Shown: positions 26,339 to 35,233, counted from the stretch's first letter. The stretch is 64,000 bases of DNA from F1-120-MAGs238 sp964484185 (GCA_964484185.1 CAZAEQ010000002.1:124001-188000), one strand, 5' to 3'. Numbers and translations: made by a program. The notes: generated from the sequence alone by a model not told the origin.

Positions 26339-26793
26339 AGACTCCCCGTTTCATTCTTCTTGCTCTTGCAACTCTGGTTCCATTCCTCATGGCCAGCGGC
26401 CCAGACCGCCCGACATTTGCTGGCGGCGGAACATTCGTTGCCTTCGATGTGATGGTAGATTCCAGTACTCCGCTGGCCGCGTATCAAGTTGATATTCAAG
26501 TTGCCAAAGGCGTCACAATCGTCGGCATCGAAGGCGGAGAGTCCGCCGCCTTCAATGCCGCCCCCGCATATGACCCCGAAGCGATGGAACAGGAACGCGT
26601 CATTCTCGCGGCGTTCAGCCTCAACACTGCCGCGAACTTGCCAAGCGGCAATACACGCATCGCCCGCATTCACGTAGTCGGTTCACCCAACATGTCACTC
26701 CCCGCGATCTCACTTTCAGTCGCCGCGGATTCCGCAGGAAACAAGCTCGCCGCAACAGCCACGATCGCACCCAGCAAGGAACTTGAACAATGA
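26335..26793 (+). CDS. Exported cohesin-like domain protein
   Basis: 152 residues with a signal peptide (MKTPRFILLALATLVPFLMA). A single beta-sandwich domain follows, resembling cohesin/type-I carbohydrate-associated folds: VAFDVMVDSSTPLAAYQVDI, then VTIVGIEGGESAAFNAAPAY, VILAAFSLNTAANLPSGNTR and ARIHVVGSP. This order (adhesive strand, EGGE, F.. and I/A.L.F strands) is typical of cohesins. It overlaps both neighbours by four bases. A partner could be the downstream VIT/VWA lipoprotein or a dockerin-like protein elsewhere; neither is shown. Confidence 0.65.
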   Translation: MKTPRFILLALATLVPFLMASGPDRPTFAGGGTFVAFDVMVDSSTPLAAYQVDIQVAKGVTIVGIEGGESAAFNAAPAYDPEAMEQERVILAAFSLNTAANLPSGNTRIARIHVVGSPNMSLPAISLSVAADSAGNKLAATATIAPSKELEQ

Positions 26794-29204
26794 CTCATCC
26801 ACTCGCCACTCGACCATTCGTCCTCATTGCCGCATCAGCAGTAGCGGCTGGGGCCATTCTCATTGCCGCTTGCACATCAACCGGTAAAGCCCGAAACGTG
26901 AGTCGAGAGTCATCGAGCGCGGCAGCGCCAGGCCCTTCAGGCGGATTTGATGTGCTCAGTGAAGGCCAGAACTCGCTCGGCCTCGAGAAAACGTTGCGTG
27001 ACGAAGAATCCCAACCTAGTCGCATGCGAACTGGATACATCGAAAGCGAATCCAAAGGCGGACCTCCCACCGGACATGATGGAAGTTACTTAAGAATTGA
27101 TCCCAGCCTCAAATTATCTGAACCCGACTACACCAACGCGCCACAATTTGACCTTGCGAGCGTCTTGAAAGCCGGCCGCCAAGGTGGAGGGCAGAGCCCA
27201 TTCGCAGATAATGAAACCAGACAAGCAATGTCGCAGCTTGCGTCCATGTTCATTACGCACTGCCCGCCAACCCACACCGATTTCCGCGGCGTGCGATTCG
27301 CATCTAACGAAGAAATCTGGGTGATTCAGCGGTATGTGCCGCGGGCCGAAGACAGACCTGATCAGATGAACCCGGGCACCGGCAGCATGGGTTGCTATCA
27401 GGGTGAAACTCTGGTTCCTGTGCCGCTGAAGCACACTGATGTGCGGGCGAACATTACAGGGTTCATCAGCACTGTCGATGTCGAGCAGACTTTTACGAAC
27501 CCATATCCCAGCAAGATCGAAGCGGTCTACGCGTTCCCCCTTCCAGAAAACGCGGCGGTCAGCGAATTCGTCATGACCATCGGCGATCGCCATATCCGCG
27601 GCATCATCCGCGACAAAGCTGAAGCTCAGCAGATCTACGCGCAGGCACGCAGCCAGGGAAAGGTCGCGAGCATTCTCAATCAGGAGCGGCCCAATCTGTT
27701 TGTGCAGAAGGTCGCGAACATCGAGCCTGGACGTGAAATCGATATTTCGATCCGCTATTACAACACGCTTTCGTACTCCGATGGCGCGTACGAGTTTGTC
27801 TTCCCAATGGTCATCGCGCCCCGCTACAACCCCTCGCATACTGATGGCATCGGCGCAGTTGCACGCGGGAACGCCGGAACCAGCGGCGAAAAAACTGAAA
27901 TCAGCTACCTGCGCCCCAATGAACGCAGCGGCACCGATATCTCGCTCAAAGTCGAAGTCGATGCGGGCGTCAGCATTGAGAAACTCGAAAGCCCGACACA
28001 CGCTGTCAAGATCGAACGCGACGGCAACACCCGGGCCACCGTTGAACTCTCACGCAATGACTCGATTCCCAACAAGGACTTTATCCTTCGCTGCCATGTT
28101 GCTGGGTCGCAGATGAAGTCGACGTTGCTCACCACCACTGATCCAAAGGGCGACAATGTCTTCGCACTGATGCTGATCCCGCCGCGGGATTTGAAGTCGC
28201 TCAAGCGTGCTCCTCTGGAAATGGTCTATGTGCTGGATGCTTCCGGCAGCATGGACGGCAAGCCGATGACGCAGGCAAAAGATGCGATCGCTCGCAGCCT
28301 CAGGAAGCTCAACGCTGATGACACATTCCAACTCATCAACTTCTCAAACACCAGTTCACAGCTTGGCAATCGCCCAATCGCCGCGACTCGCGAGAACGTC
28401 CAGCGCGCACTTGCCTATCTCGATCAAATCGCCGCATCCGGCGGCACGGAGATGATGAACGGCCTGCGGGCCTCACTCAATTTCCCGCACGATGCCCATC
28501 GGATGCGCTACATCACCTTCCTGACCGATGGCCTCATCGGCAACGAATCGGACATCATCCGCGAAATCCACAGCAACCTGGGCGACACACGCATCTTCAG
28601 CTTCGGCGTCAGCGCTGCTCCCAACCGCTACCTGCTCGATGCGATGGCACGTGTTGGTTCTGGCGGCGTGGCATATCTCGCACCTGACGATTCGGCCACT
28701 GAGGTCATGGATGCATTTGATGATCGGATCAGCCATCCCGCGCTCTTTGATGTCAAGCTCGATTTCGCTTCTGCCGATGTCAGCGATGTCTTCCCGCAGC
28801 GCATCCCCGATCTCTGCGTCGATCGTCCGATGATCGTGACTGGCAAGTATCGCGGTCATCTTTCGGGCCCCATCCGCATCAGCGGCCGCGCGGGTGGTAT
28901 GCGGATGTCTACAGAAGTTTCAAGTGTCATTGGCGCAGAGCGGGCTCAGGCGAAGGCCTTGCCGCAGATCTGGGCGAATATGAAGATTCAGTCGCTGGCT
29001 GAAAAGGCTTTGTGGAATGGCTCAGAGGAACTTGCGCCGCAAGCGAGAGCAACCGCACTTCGCTATGCGATCATGTCGCCATTCACGAGTTTCGTTGCAG
29101 TCGATTCTCTCTCGAAGACGCAGGAGGCGTACGGGACAACAGTTCAAGTTCCGGTTGCGGTTCCCGATGGCACGCGGTATGAAACTACCGTCGGTGAAAA
29201 GTAA
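26790..29204 (+). CDS. VIT and von Willebrand A domain lipoprotein
   Basis: 804 residues. The N-terminal signal ends in a lipobox (ILIAAC, Cys28), so the protein is probably lipid-anchored. A Ser/Gly-rich linker precedes the VIT domain at about 208-335 (TGFISTVDVEQTFTNPYPSK, VYAFPLPENAAVSEFVMTIG). The VWA domain is at about 475-640, with a complete MIDAS motif DASGS near residue 482 and later LTDG. The C-terminal 130 residues resemble the tail of bacterial inter-alpha-trypsin inhibitor-like proteins. VWA domains bind ligands through a metal. It is the last gene of the sigma factor operon, whose four-base overlaps indicate coupled synthesis with the cohesin-like protein. Confidence 0.9.
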   Translation: MTHPLATRPFVLIAASAVAAGAILIAACTSTGKARNVSRESSSAAAPGPSGGFDVLSEGQNSLGLEKTLRDEESQPSRMRTGYIESESKGGPPTGHDGSYLRIDPSLKLSEPDYTNAPQFDLASVLKAGRQGGGQSPFADNETRQAMSQLASMFITHCPPTHTDFRGVRFASNEEIWVIQRYVPRAEDRPDQMNPGTGSMGCYQGETLVPVPLKHTDVRANITGFISTVDVEQTFTNPYPSKIEAVYAFPLPENAAVSEFVMTIGDRHIRGIIRDKAEAQQIYAQARSQGKVASILNQERPNLFVQKVANIEPGREIDISIRYYNTLSYSDGAYEFVFPMVIAPRYNPSHTDGIGAVARGNAGTSGEKTEISYLRPNERSGTDISLKVEVDAGVSIEKLESPTHAVKIERDGNTRATVELSRNDSIPNKDFILRCHVAGSQMKSTLLTTTDPKGDNVFALMLIPPRDLKSLKRAPLEMVYVLDASGSMDGKPMTQAKDAIARSLRKLNADDTFQLINFSNTSSQLGNRPIAATRENVQRALAYLDQIAASGGTEMMNGLRASLNFPHDAHRMRYITFLTDGLIGNESDIIREIHSNLGDTRIFSFGVSAAPNRYLLDAMARVGSGGVAYLAPDDSATEVMDAFDDRISHPALFDVKLDFASADVSDVFPQRIPDLCVDRPMIVTGKYRGHLSGPIRISGRAGGMRMSTEVSSVIGAERAQAKALPQIWANMKIQSLAEKALWNGSEELAPQARATALRYAIMSPFTSFVAVDSLSKTQEAYGTTVQVPVAVPDGTRYETTVGEK

Positions 29205-29217
29205 GTTGAAGTGAGTA

Positions 29218-30261
29218 TCAGACAACTTTCTTGCCGGCAGTGCTGTCACCGGACCCAAGTGCGCTGAACGCGTTGACGCCGGAAAGCGTGTCGCCGGAAA
29301 CACTGTCGCCTGTCGTAGCTTCACCTTGAACAGTTGAACCAGCCATACTCCCGCCTGCCAGCGATTCGCCGGCGAGGGTCTCGCCGGAAACCTGGCGATC
29401 AAGATTGTCATCGACGTGAATCGGAGTCAAGACTTCGCGCTGTGGTTTGCCATTGGGCGTTGCCACGGTTGCACGCAGGCGCTTGCGGAGTTCTTCGCGA
29501 AGAGTTTCGAGGTCGAGCGGGATTGAGAGTTTGCCGCGTTCGGCGAGGCGAATGTGGCCGCGTTCTTCGGAGACAATGACCACCAGTGCATCACACTCTT
29601 TGGTGAGACCGACTGCCGCGCGATGGCGGGAACCAAGCCGGGTGTCAGGCATGTCGCCGGGTTCAGCCAGGGGCAACTGCACACCTGCTGAAACCAGTCG
29701 CCGACCTTTGACGATGACCGCCAAGTCGTGCAACGCAGAGCCGGGGAAGAAGATCGTCTGCAGGAGCGGCGCGGAGAGCTCGGCGTTCAGGAGTGTGCCG
29801 CCTTCGGTGACGCCGCCGAGCTGGGTCTGGCGTTCGATGACGATGAGAGCGCCGAACTTGGCTTTGGCGAGGTATTCAGATGCCTCGCAGATTTCATCGA
29901 CCAGGAAAGCGATGTCTTTGGGTGTGGACCGGAAGATTGAGGTCTCGCCCAGCCGCACCAGTGCGCGGCGGAGTTCGGGCTGGAAAATCACGATCAGAGC
30001 GACAGCAACCAGAGCGATCAGCCGGTCATAGAGGTAGCCGACGCGGACGAAGGCACCCTGGCCGCCAAAGATGCGGGCCATGATGGTCGCGGCGACGATG
30101 ATGACGAGCAGGCCCTTGAGGGCCCCCGCGGCACGAGTTCCCTGGACAAACCGCAGCACCACATAGACCACGATCCAGATCAGGATCAACTCAATACCGA
30201 CCTCGACGGCTGAATAGCCGGTCAGGCGGTCGAGGAGATCTTGCAGGCGTTCAAGGTGCAT
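29218..30261 (-). CDS. cdaA: Diadenylate cyclase, CdaA type, with altered DGA motif
   Basis: A membrane DisA_N-domain protein expected to make c-di-AMP from two ATP. Three N-terminal membrane segments (VGIELILIWIVVYVVLRFV, GALKGLLVIIVAATIMARIF, LIALVAVALIVIF) lead into the cyclase domain with GALIVIERQTQL, and the RHR motif is intact (Arg212-His213-Arg214). The usual HDGA is HDLA here (Asp179-Leu180-Ala181). The C-terminus adds about 80 residues ending in seven imperfect pentads (GETLA GESLA GGSMA and similar). The ATG at 30261 is preferred; an ATG at 30306 is possible. Usual partner cdaR is not adjacent. Confidence 0.85.
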   Translation of the reverse strand: MHLERLQDLLDRLTGYSAVEVGIELILIWIVVYVVLRFVQGTRAAGALKGLLVIIVAATIMARIFGGQGAFVRVGYLYDRLIALVAVALIVIFQPELRRALVRLGETSIFRSTPKDIAFLVDEICEASEYLAKAKFGALIVIERQTQLGGVTEGGTLLNAELSAPLLQTIFFPGSALHDLAVIVKGRRLVSAGVQLPLAEPGDMPDTRLGSRHRAAVGLTKECDALVVIVSEERGHIRLAERGKLSIPLDLETLREELRKRLRATVATPNGKPQREVLTPIHVDDNLDRQVSGETLAGESLAGGSMAGSTVQGEATTGDSVSGDTLSGVNAFSALGSGDSTAGKKVV

Positions 30262-30595
30262 GGGTACACGATCAGAAAAGGAAGGGACAAGAGACGCGGG
30301 TCCCATCAGCTTCTACGCTTCCGGGGTGCCCGCCGTTGCGAAATTCCAAACTACTCCGAACCCCAATGCTCTCAAATGCGTGTTGAGCACGCCTATCAGC
30401 ACGGGTCCGTTCCCCCGTTCATACTTTACGTCATCGGCCGTCGAATCGGATGCGCTCGCGGCAAAACTATTTTCTTTGCCAGGAGTTACTAACATTTTGA
30501 TTCAGGAGACCTGGGTGACGGTTTCCAAGGCTCCGGAAGCGAAGTGGGCGACACTCAAGCCGCAGATCGAGGCGATTTTTGCCCAGGCGCTCTGA
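30260..30595 (+). CDS. Nfu N-terminal domain protein
   Basis: About 90-111 residues with the Nfu_N signature FQTTPNPNALKCVLSTPIS and SYFTSSAVESDALAAKLFSL, then GVTNILIQETWVTVSK. In full-length Nfu scaffold proteins this domain precedes a NifU C-terminal domain with a CxxC cluster site; that domain is missing here, so the protein cannot be a complete Fe-S carrier. The ATG at 30260 collides with the divergent cdaA start; a GTG at 30326 just before the conserved segment is an alternative. It overlaps mutY, whose product carries an Fe-S cluster. Confidence 0.8.
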   Translation: MGTRSEKEGTRDAGPISFYASGVPAVAKFQTTPNPNALKCVLSTPISTGPFPRSYFTSSAVESDALAAKLFSLPGVTNILIQETWVTVSKAPEAKWATLKPQIEAIFAQAL

Positions 30596-31676
30596 ACAAG
30601 CCGCGAACAAACGATTCCGTGCAGATCAGGAACTGATCGAGCGATTACTGAATTGGTTCGAGACCAGCGCCCGCGATCTGCCATGGCGACGCACAGGGAA
30701 GGCTGGCCAGCGCGATCCCTATATCACGCTGGTCTCGGAACTGATGCTGCAGCAGACACAGGTCTCGCGCGTACTTGAGAAATTTGAGCCTTTTCTGCGG
30801 CGATTTCCCACTATTTCGACACTGGCAGAGGCGCCGGAATCTGCGGTGCTAGCGGCGTGGTCCGGGCTTGGGTATTACCGTCGAGCACGACTGCTGCATG
30901 CGGCGGCGAAGAAGGTCCAGAGCGATTTTGGCGGCACGTTACCCGGCCCCGTTGAATCGCTCTTAACGATTCCGGGAATTGGCCGGTATACCGCGGGCGC
31001 GATTTCGTCTTTAGCATTTGGAAACGCGACGCCGCTGGTTGATGGAAATGTGACCAGAGTTCTCCTTCGCATTTCAGCGCGGCCGGGAAAGCTCGGCGAC
31101 AAGGAAAGCGATACGTGGGCCTGGCAGAGGGCCCGAGAACTCGTGGAGCAGGTCCCTTCAGGTCGACACGGCGCGTGGAATGAATCGCTGATGGAACTTG
31201 GGGCAACGGTGTGCACGCCGCTGGGGCCGAAGTGTGAGAAGTGTCCGGTGCAGGCAATTTGCAACGCATTTCGCGATGGGCTGGTTGAAGAGATTCCAGC
31301 ACCCAAGGACGTGAAGAAGCGAGTGACGGTGTATTGGGCGACGGTGGTGATTCGAGATCGGGCTGGGCGGTTTCTAATCAGGACGCGGCCAGCTTCCGGA
31401 CTCTTTGCTGGGATGGCGGAAGCGCCGACGCTGGAGTCTGGAAAGCGGGCGAGTGGGAAGGAAGTTTTGAGATTTGCGCGGGAAGTGTGCGGACAGGAGA
31501 TTGTGATCCACAAAGTCGGATCACTGGGGCATCAACTGACGCACCGGGACCTTGCATGTGATGTGTATCAAGGAGAAGTCCCGAAGGCATCAGGCGGGGA
31601 TTGGATTGCGCCGAAGTCTGTTTTTGGTCTTGCGCTCTCGAATATTCAGCGGAAGATCATTGAGTTGGCAGAGTAG
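30579..31676 (+). CDS. mutY: A/G-specific adenine DNA glycosylase
   Basis: MutY removes adenine mispaired with 8-oxoguanine. The HhH-GPD domain is complete: catalytic Glu in SELMLQQTQV, helix-hairpin-helix LLTIPGIGRYTAGAISSLAF and catalytic Asp in PLVDGNVTRVL. The cluster ligands are C-x6-C-x2-C-x5-C (CTPLGPKCEKCPVQAIC). A C-terminal NUDIX-like 8-oxoG recognition domain follows (VYWATVVIRDRAGRFLIRTR). The only plausible start is a TTG at 30579 inside the Nfu gene, so translation is likely coupled. 365 residues is normal. Confidence 0.93.
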   Translation: MPRRSEQAANKRFRADQELIERLLNWFETSARDLPWRRTGKAGQRDPYITLVSELMLQQTQVSRVLEKFEPFLRRFPTISTLAEAPESAVLAAWSGLGYYRRARLLHAAAKKVQSDFGGTLPGPVESLLTIPGIGRYTAGAISSLAFGNATPLVDGNVTRVLLRISARPGKLGDKESDTWAWQRARELVEQVPSGRHGAWNESLMELGATVCTPLGPKCEKCPVQAICNAFRDGLVEEIPAPKDVKKRVTVYWATVVIRDRAGRFLIRTRPASGLFAGMAEAPTLESGKRASGKEVLRFAREVCGQEIVIHKVGSLGHQLTHRDLACDVYQGEVPKASGGDWIAPKSVFGLALSNIQRKIIELAE

Positions 31677-31710
31677 GAGAGGGAGCAGTGTCTTTCGCCC
31701 CCGATTGTTG

Positions 31711-31821
31711 TGAGTGGCTTCAGCCACTTTGAATTTGGCTCTCGCCCCTTGGGCGCTCGGTCGTTGCGAGTGGCTTCAGCCACTTGCAGGTGTTCCTTTG
31801 GATCTTCGGCCCTTTGGGCCG
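31711..31821. repeat. Left hairpin array of the IS200-like element
   Basis: Two identical AGTGGCT-tc-AGCCACT hairpins (31713-31728 and 31769-31784), a CGCCC-ctt-GGGCG hairpin between them (31743-31755), and CGGCCC-ttt-GGGCCG (31807-31821). Read inward, the order and sequences correspond to the inverted set on the far side of the transposase gene (32321-32472). Confidence 0.8.
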
Positions 31822-31846
31822 GCCATTCAGCACCAACGCACCATCT

Positions 31847-32299
31847 TCAATCAAGTACATCCTCGGCGATGAACTCCATGTCGTGCAGCCGGTGCAATTC
31901 GATGACCTCCTGTTCGTAAGTTTGCCGCAGATGGTGCTCTTTCTGCCGAACGATGTACTCCTCTACTCGCGGCACCAGCGAGCGGCTCACCGTGAATCCG
32001 CCGAAACCCTCCTGCCAGCCGCGCCACGATGAGCGCGGAAACGTCTCACCCAACCATCGAGATGACCTGCCTTTGACGTTCTGAAGCATGTCGGAATGGC
32101 TGAGGTCCGGCGGGTAACGAACCAGCGCGTGCAAGTGATCGGGCATCCCGTTTATGCCAAGCGTGGTGCATCGGAGCTCATTCAGGATGCCGACGATGAA
32201 TGGGTACAGCCGCGACTCGATCTCGGGAGAGACTGTCTGCTCGCGACGTTTGGTGCTGAAAACGATGTGGTAGTAGTTCTGGGTCCATGAGCGGGGCAT
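31847..32299 (-). CDS. IS200/RAYT-type Y1 transposase
   Basis: A 150-residue single-strand HUH-type transposase. It shows the typical start SWTQNYYHIVFSTKRREQ, the metal-binding HxH in MPDHLHALV (about residues 53-61), WQEGFGGFTVSRS and the probable catalytic tyrosine in VEEYIVRQKEHH. The C-terminal helix ends HRLHDMEFIAEDVLD. No TnpB partner is present. Size and the flanking palindromes fit REP-associated tyrosine transposases (RAYT) as well as a minimal IS200. The gene seems intact. Confidence 0.87.
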   Translation of the reverse strand: MPRSWTQNYYHIVFSTKRREQTVSPEIESRLYPFIVGILNELRCTTLGINGMPDHLHALVRYPPDLSHSDMLQNVKGRSSRWLGETFPRSSWRGWQEGFGGFTVSRSLVPRVEEYIVRQKEHHLRQTYEQEVIELHRLHDMEFIAEDVLD

Positions 32300-32320
32300 G
32301 TTGACAGAATATCCGATCGT

Positions 32321-32472
32321 CGGCCCAAGGGGCCGGAAATTAGTGGGACTCTCTGCAAGTGGCGAGCGCCCAGGGGGCGAAATCCATCAAGCCCGAAGTC
32401 AACAACTTGCATTGTCACACTTACACTCACTGAGGCCACTCGCAAGGACCAAGCGTCCAGGGGGCGCGAGCA
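32321..32472. repeat. Right hairpin array of the IS200-like element
   Basis: CGGCCC-aag-GGGCCG (32321-32335), CGCCC-agg-GGGCG (32367-32379) next to GCAAGTGGCGAG, and a degraded copy GAGGCCACTCGCAAGGACCA plus CGTCCAGGGGGCG ending near 32466. On the reverse strand TTGCGAGTGGC and GCGCCCCCTGG repeat the left-side motifs, so the array is a diverged mirror image of 31711-31821. Confidence 0.75.
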
Positions 32473-32513
32473 TTTACAGCTAGAGAGCGACACAACCGCT
32501 CCTATCATTAAGC

Positions 32514-34007
32514 ATGCCCGAACGTTCGATTGAAGCAGCATCTGGTTCTGACGCCCGCGCGCAGGTCTTGATTGTCGAAGATGAAATTGATCACGCAGAA
32601 GTGATGGCGGAAGCCCTGCGCAAGCCCGGCCACGTGTGCACCATTGTCCACAGTGTGCCCAAGGCGGTTGATGAACTCAAGCATGGCGCGTTTGATGTGA
32701 TCATTACCGATCTGCGCATGCCCAATTCCGGGGGGTTTGAGGGGATTGCGCCGGATGGTGCGGATGCGGGATTGAAAGTGCTGCGGTCGGCCAAGTCGTT
32801 TCAGCCGGCGGCGGAAACGATTATGGTTACCGCTCATGCCGATGTGCCCACCGCACGGGCAGCGTTCAAAGAAGGGGCGTATGACTTTATTGAGAAGCCG
32901 CTCGACCTTTCGGTGTTCCGCGAATTGGTAAACAAGGCAGCCCAAACTGTCCTTCTGCGGCACGAGAGTGGGCAGCTTTCTGAACTTGTCCAGCATGAAG
33001 GGTTTGAAGGGATCATCGCTGGCTCTGAGCCGATGCGACAGATTTTGCGAACGGTCAAGAGCGTGGCGGCGAGTCCGCAGCGAGTGCTTATCACGGGTGA
33101 ATCTGGAACTGGCAAGGAGCTGATTGCGCTGGCGGTGCACAAGAACAGCGGGCGGGCGAGCAAGCGGTTTGTGGCGTTGAACTGTGCCGCGGAAGCCGAG
33201 AATTTGCTTGAGGATCAGTTGTTTGGCCATGTACGTGGAGCGTTTACGGGCGCTGAGAAGGACCGCGAGGGCGTGTTTGAATACGCCAGCGGCGGGACGC
33301 TGTTTCTGGATGAGATCGGGGATATGCCGCTATCTATGCAGGCCAAGCTGCTTCGAGTTTTGGAAACTGGCGAGGTTGTAAGGCTGGGGTCGAACGACCC
33401 GCGCAAGGTCGATGTGCGGCTGGTCAGCGCGACCAACAAAGACCTGAAGAAGATGATTGACTCCAAGGAATTCAGGAACGATCTGTACTTCCGCATTAAG
33501 GGTGCGGAAGTAAGGTTGCCGCCGCTGCGGGAGCGGCGCGAAGATATTCCCCGGATTGTGCGGCATGCGATCGTCCGAGCGGCAGAAAACATGGCTAAGG
33601 CCAACGGGAAGACTCTGGCATCGACCGCGGTTCCGGACATTACCGATCCGGCGTTGATGCGTCTCACGAGTTATTCGTGGCCGGGGAACGTGCGTCAACT
33701 GCTCAATGTGGTTGAGAACATGGTTGTCGTGGCGATGGGCGAGGTGAATGGTGCGGGCGGAGCGCCTGCGAAGCTTGATCTGCGGCATATTCCTGACGAA
33801 GTTCGTATTAATGATGATGAGCCGATGGAGTCTGCGGGGATGGGAGTGACCGGGTCTTTGGCTGGAACGACCCTGGAGCAGATCGAAAAACGGGCTATCC
33901 GGGAGACGTTGAGGCTGACCGGCGGCAACCGTGAGCAGGCGGCGGAAATGCTTGGATTAGGCGAGAGAACGCTGTATCGCAAGCTAAAGGACTATGGACT
34001 GCGTTAA
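32514..34007 (+). CDS. NtrC-family sigma54-dependent response regulator
   Basis: 497 residues. An N-terminal receiver domain (about 17-145) has phospho-acceptor Asp66 in ITDLRMP and Lys in EKPLDLS. It carries a short Gly/Pro insertion just after RMP. The AAA+ domain has Walker A GESGTGKE (about 195-202), the sigma54-contacting GAFTGA loop (about 242-247) and Walker B GTLFLDEIGD. A Fis-type HTH closes the protein (NREQAAEMLGLGERTLYRKL). No histidine kinase is adjacent. TATCAT lies five bases before the ATG and no ribosome site is visible. Confidence 0.95.
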   Translation: MPERSIEAASGSDARAQVLIVEDEIDHAEVMAEALRKPGHVCTIVHSVPKAVDELKHGAFDVIITDLRMPNSGGFEGIAPDGADAGLKVLRSAKSFQPAAETIMVTAHADVPTARAAFKEGAYDFIEKPLDLSVFRELVNKAAQTVLLRHESGQLSELVQHEGFEGIIAGSEPMRQILRTVKSVAASPQRVLITGESGTGKELIALAVHKNSGRASKRFVALNCAAEAENLLEDQLFGHVRGAFTGAEKDREGVFEYASGGTLFLDEIGDMPLSMQAKLLRVLETGEVVRLGSNDPRKVDVRLVSATNKDLKKMIDSKEFRNDLYFRIKGAEVRLPPLRERREDIPRIVRHAIVRAAENMAKANGKTLASTAVPDITDPALMRLTSYSWPGNVRQLLNVVENMVVVAMGEVNGAGGAPAKLDLRHIPDEVRINDDEPMESAGMGVTGSLAGTTLEQIEKRAIRETLRLTGGNREQAAEMLGLGERTLYRKLKDYGLR

Positions 34008-34071
34008 CGGGACGTCGGTAACAGATTTGTATTAGATTCCAATGGAACCACTGTGCACGATTTGCAGCACA

Positions 34072-34080
34072 TGGTATGAT
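34072..34080 (+). promoter_or_regulatory. Extended -10 element, probable leaderless promoter
   Basis: TGGTATGAT, an extended -10 of the form TGnTATGAT, ends seven bases before the ATG at 34088. Transcription would start at or next to the start codon. No -35 match is visible. Confidence 0.5.
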
Positions 34081-34087
34081 ATTGGCT

Positions 34088-35233
34088 ATGGGTACTCACC
34101 CTCGTGGTCAGCGTGAAATAGTTGAACAGCCTGAATCTGACGACGAAGAGCCGTTGCCGGAGCTGCCGGGGATACGCACACTTGTGTATGTCGCGGCGGG
34201 AGTCTTGGCATTAACGCTTCTGTCGCCGCTCTTTTTTGACTCGCATCGGGGCGAGCTTTTTGCAGTCGCGGCGGGAAGTGTGGTTGGCGGCTGTGTGCTG
34301 GCGGCTGTCATCGGCACTATTGCATTCAGCGCGAGCGGCAAATCAAAGCGAGCGACGTGCATTGGTGTATCGGCGGGGCTGCTCATAGCCGCCATCGGCG
34401 TGGTCACTGTGACATCGCTGATGAATGGGAAGTTTGAGGAACGAGATCAGATTGAAGCCAATGAAGCAACCGACCAGGTTGCCAAGCTCATGGCCATGCA
34501 GTTGCAACGCGCAGTGGAAACGAGCAGTTCAGCGCGATGGGTGTATTCAGGTGAAGCGCTGCAGACGCTTGCGGAACGGATGCGATTTGAGAACGAAGGA
34601 AAGCTGGTTGCCAAGCTGATTCGAGGGTGCCAGCCAGCGATCACCGAACTTGCTCAACTGAGCGAGGCCCACTTGCAGGCCGTCACGAAGCTGCACGTGA
34701 GCGGTCTGACGGGTGCATCGATCAAGACAAAGAAAGACTGCGATGCGCGGCTTGAAGAACTGAAGGCACTTGACAGCACAGCGCAGGCGGAGCTGGAAGC
34801 GCTCAAACTGCTGCCGCAGCGATTGCAGGAAGAGCTTCTGGCAGGCGGAATTGAACCAGCAGTAGTCTATCAATTGATCGGCAAGATCAAGGTTCAGGAG
34901 AGAATGGCTGCGGCAATTCAACTGCGTGAACTTGATACCCAGTATGCAAAGCACGCAACTTCATTTGTCACATTCATGCGTGGCTGCTCCGGCAAGTGGA
35001 GCCTGATTGCGAAGAACGATGAACCAACCATCTATTTCGCACAGGGAGTAAACATTGGAGAATACTCGCGCCTGAAACGCCTGGTAAACGATGTGTATGA
35101 CCGCGAACTGGCGATTCAGGAACAGACGATGAAGATCGCCACTCTGGGAATTTCGGGCGGCAAGGGCGGCAAGAACGCGAATTCACTGCCGCCGAATGGG
35201 ACATCCAGTTCAAGCAACGCGAATATTCGATAG
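34088..35233 (+). CDS. Membrane protein of unknown function
   Basis: 381 residues. Three hydrophobic segments lie near the N-terminus (TLVYVAAGVLALTLLSPLFF, FAVAAGSVVGGCVLAAVIGT, GVSAGLLIAAIGVVTVTSLM), preceded by an acidic Pro-rich stretch. A 230-residue helical, probably coiled region follows (RFENEGKLVAKLIRGCQPAI and onward) with a Gly/Ser/Asn-rich tail. No conserved motif recognised. The ATG at 34088 (MGTHPRGQRE) is preferred to that at 34076 because a -10 element spans the latter. Confidence 0.7.
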   Translation: MGTHPRGQREIVEQPESDDEEPLPELPGIRTLVYVAAGVLALTLLSPLFFDSHRGELFAVAAGSVVGGCVLAAVIGTIAFSASGKSKRATCIGVSAGLLIAAIGVVTVTSLMNGKFEERDQIEANEATDQVAKLMAMQLQRAVETSSSARWVYSGEALQTLAERMRFENEGKLVAKLIRGCQPAITELAQLSEAHLQAVTKLHVSGLTGASIKTKKDCDARLEELKALDSTAQAELEALKLLPQRLQEELLAGGIEPAVVYQLIGKIKVQERMAAAIQLRELDTQYAKHATSFVTFMRGCSGKWSLIAKNDEPTIYFAQGVNIGEYSRLKRLVNDVYDRELAIQEQTMKIATLGISGGKGGKNANSLPPNGTSSSSNANIR

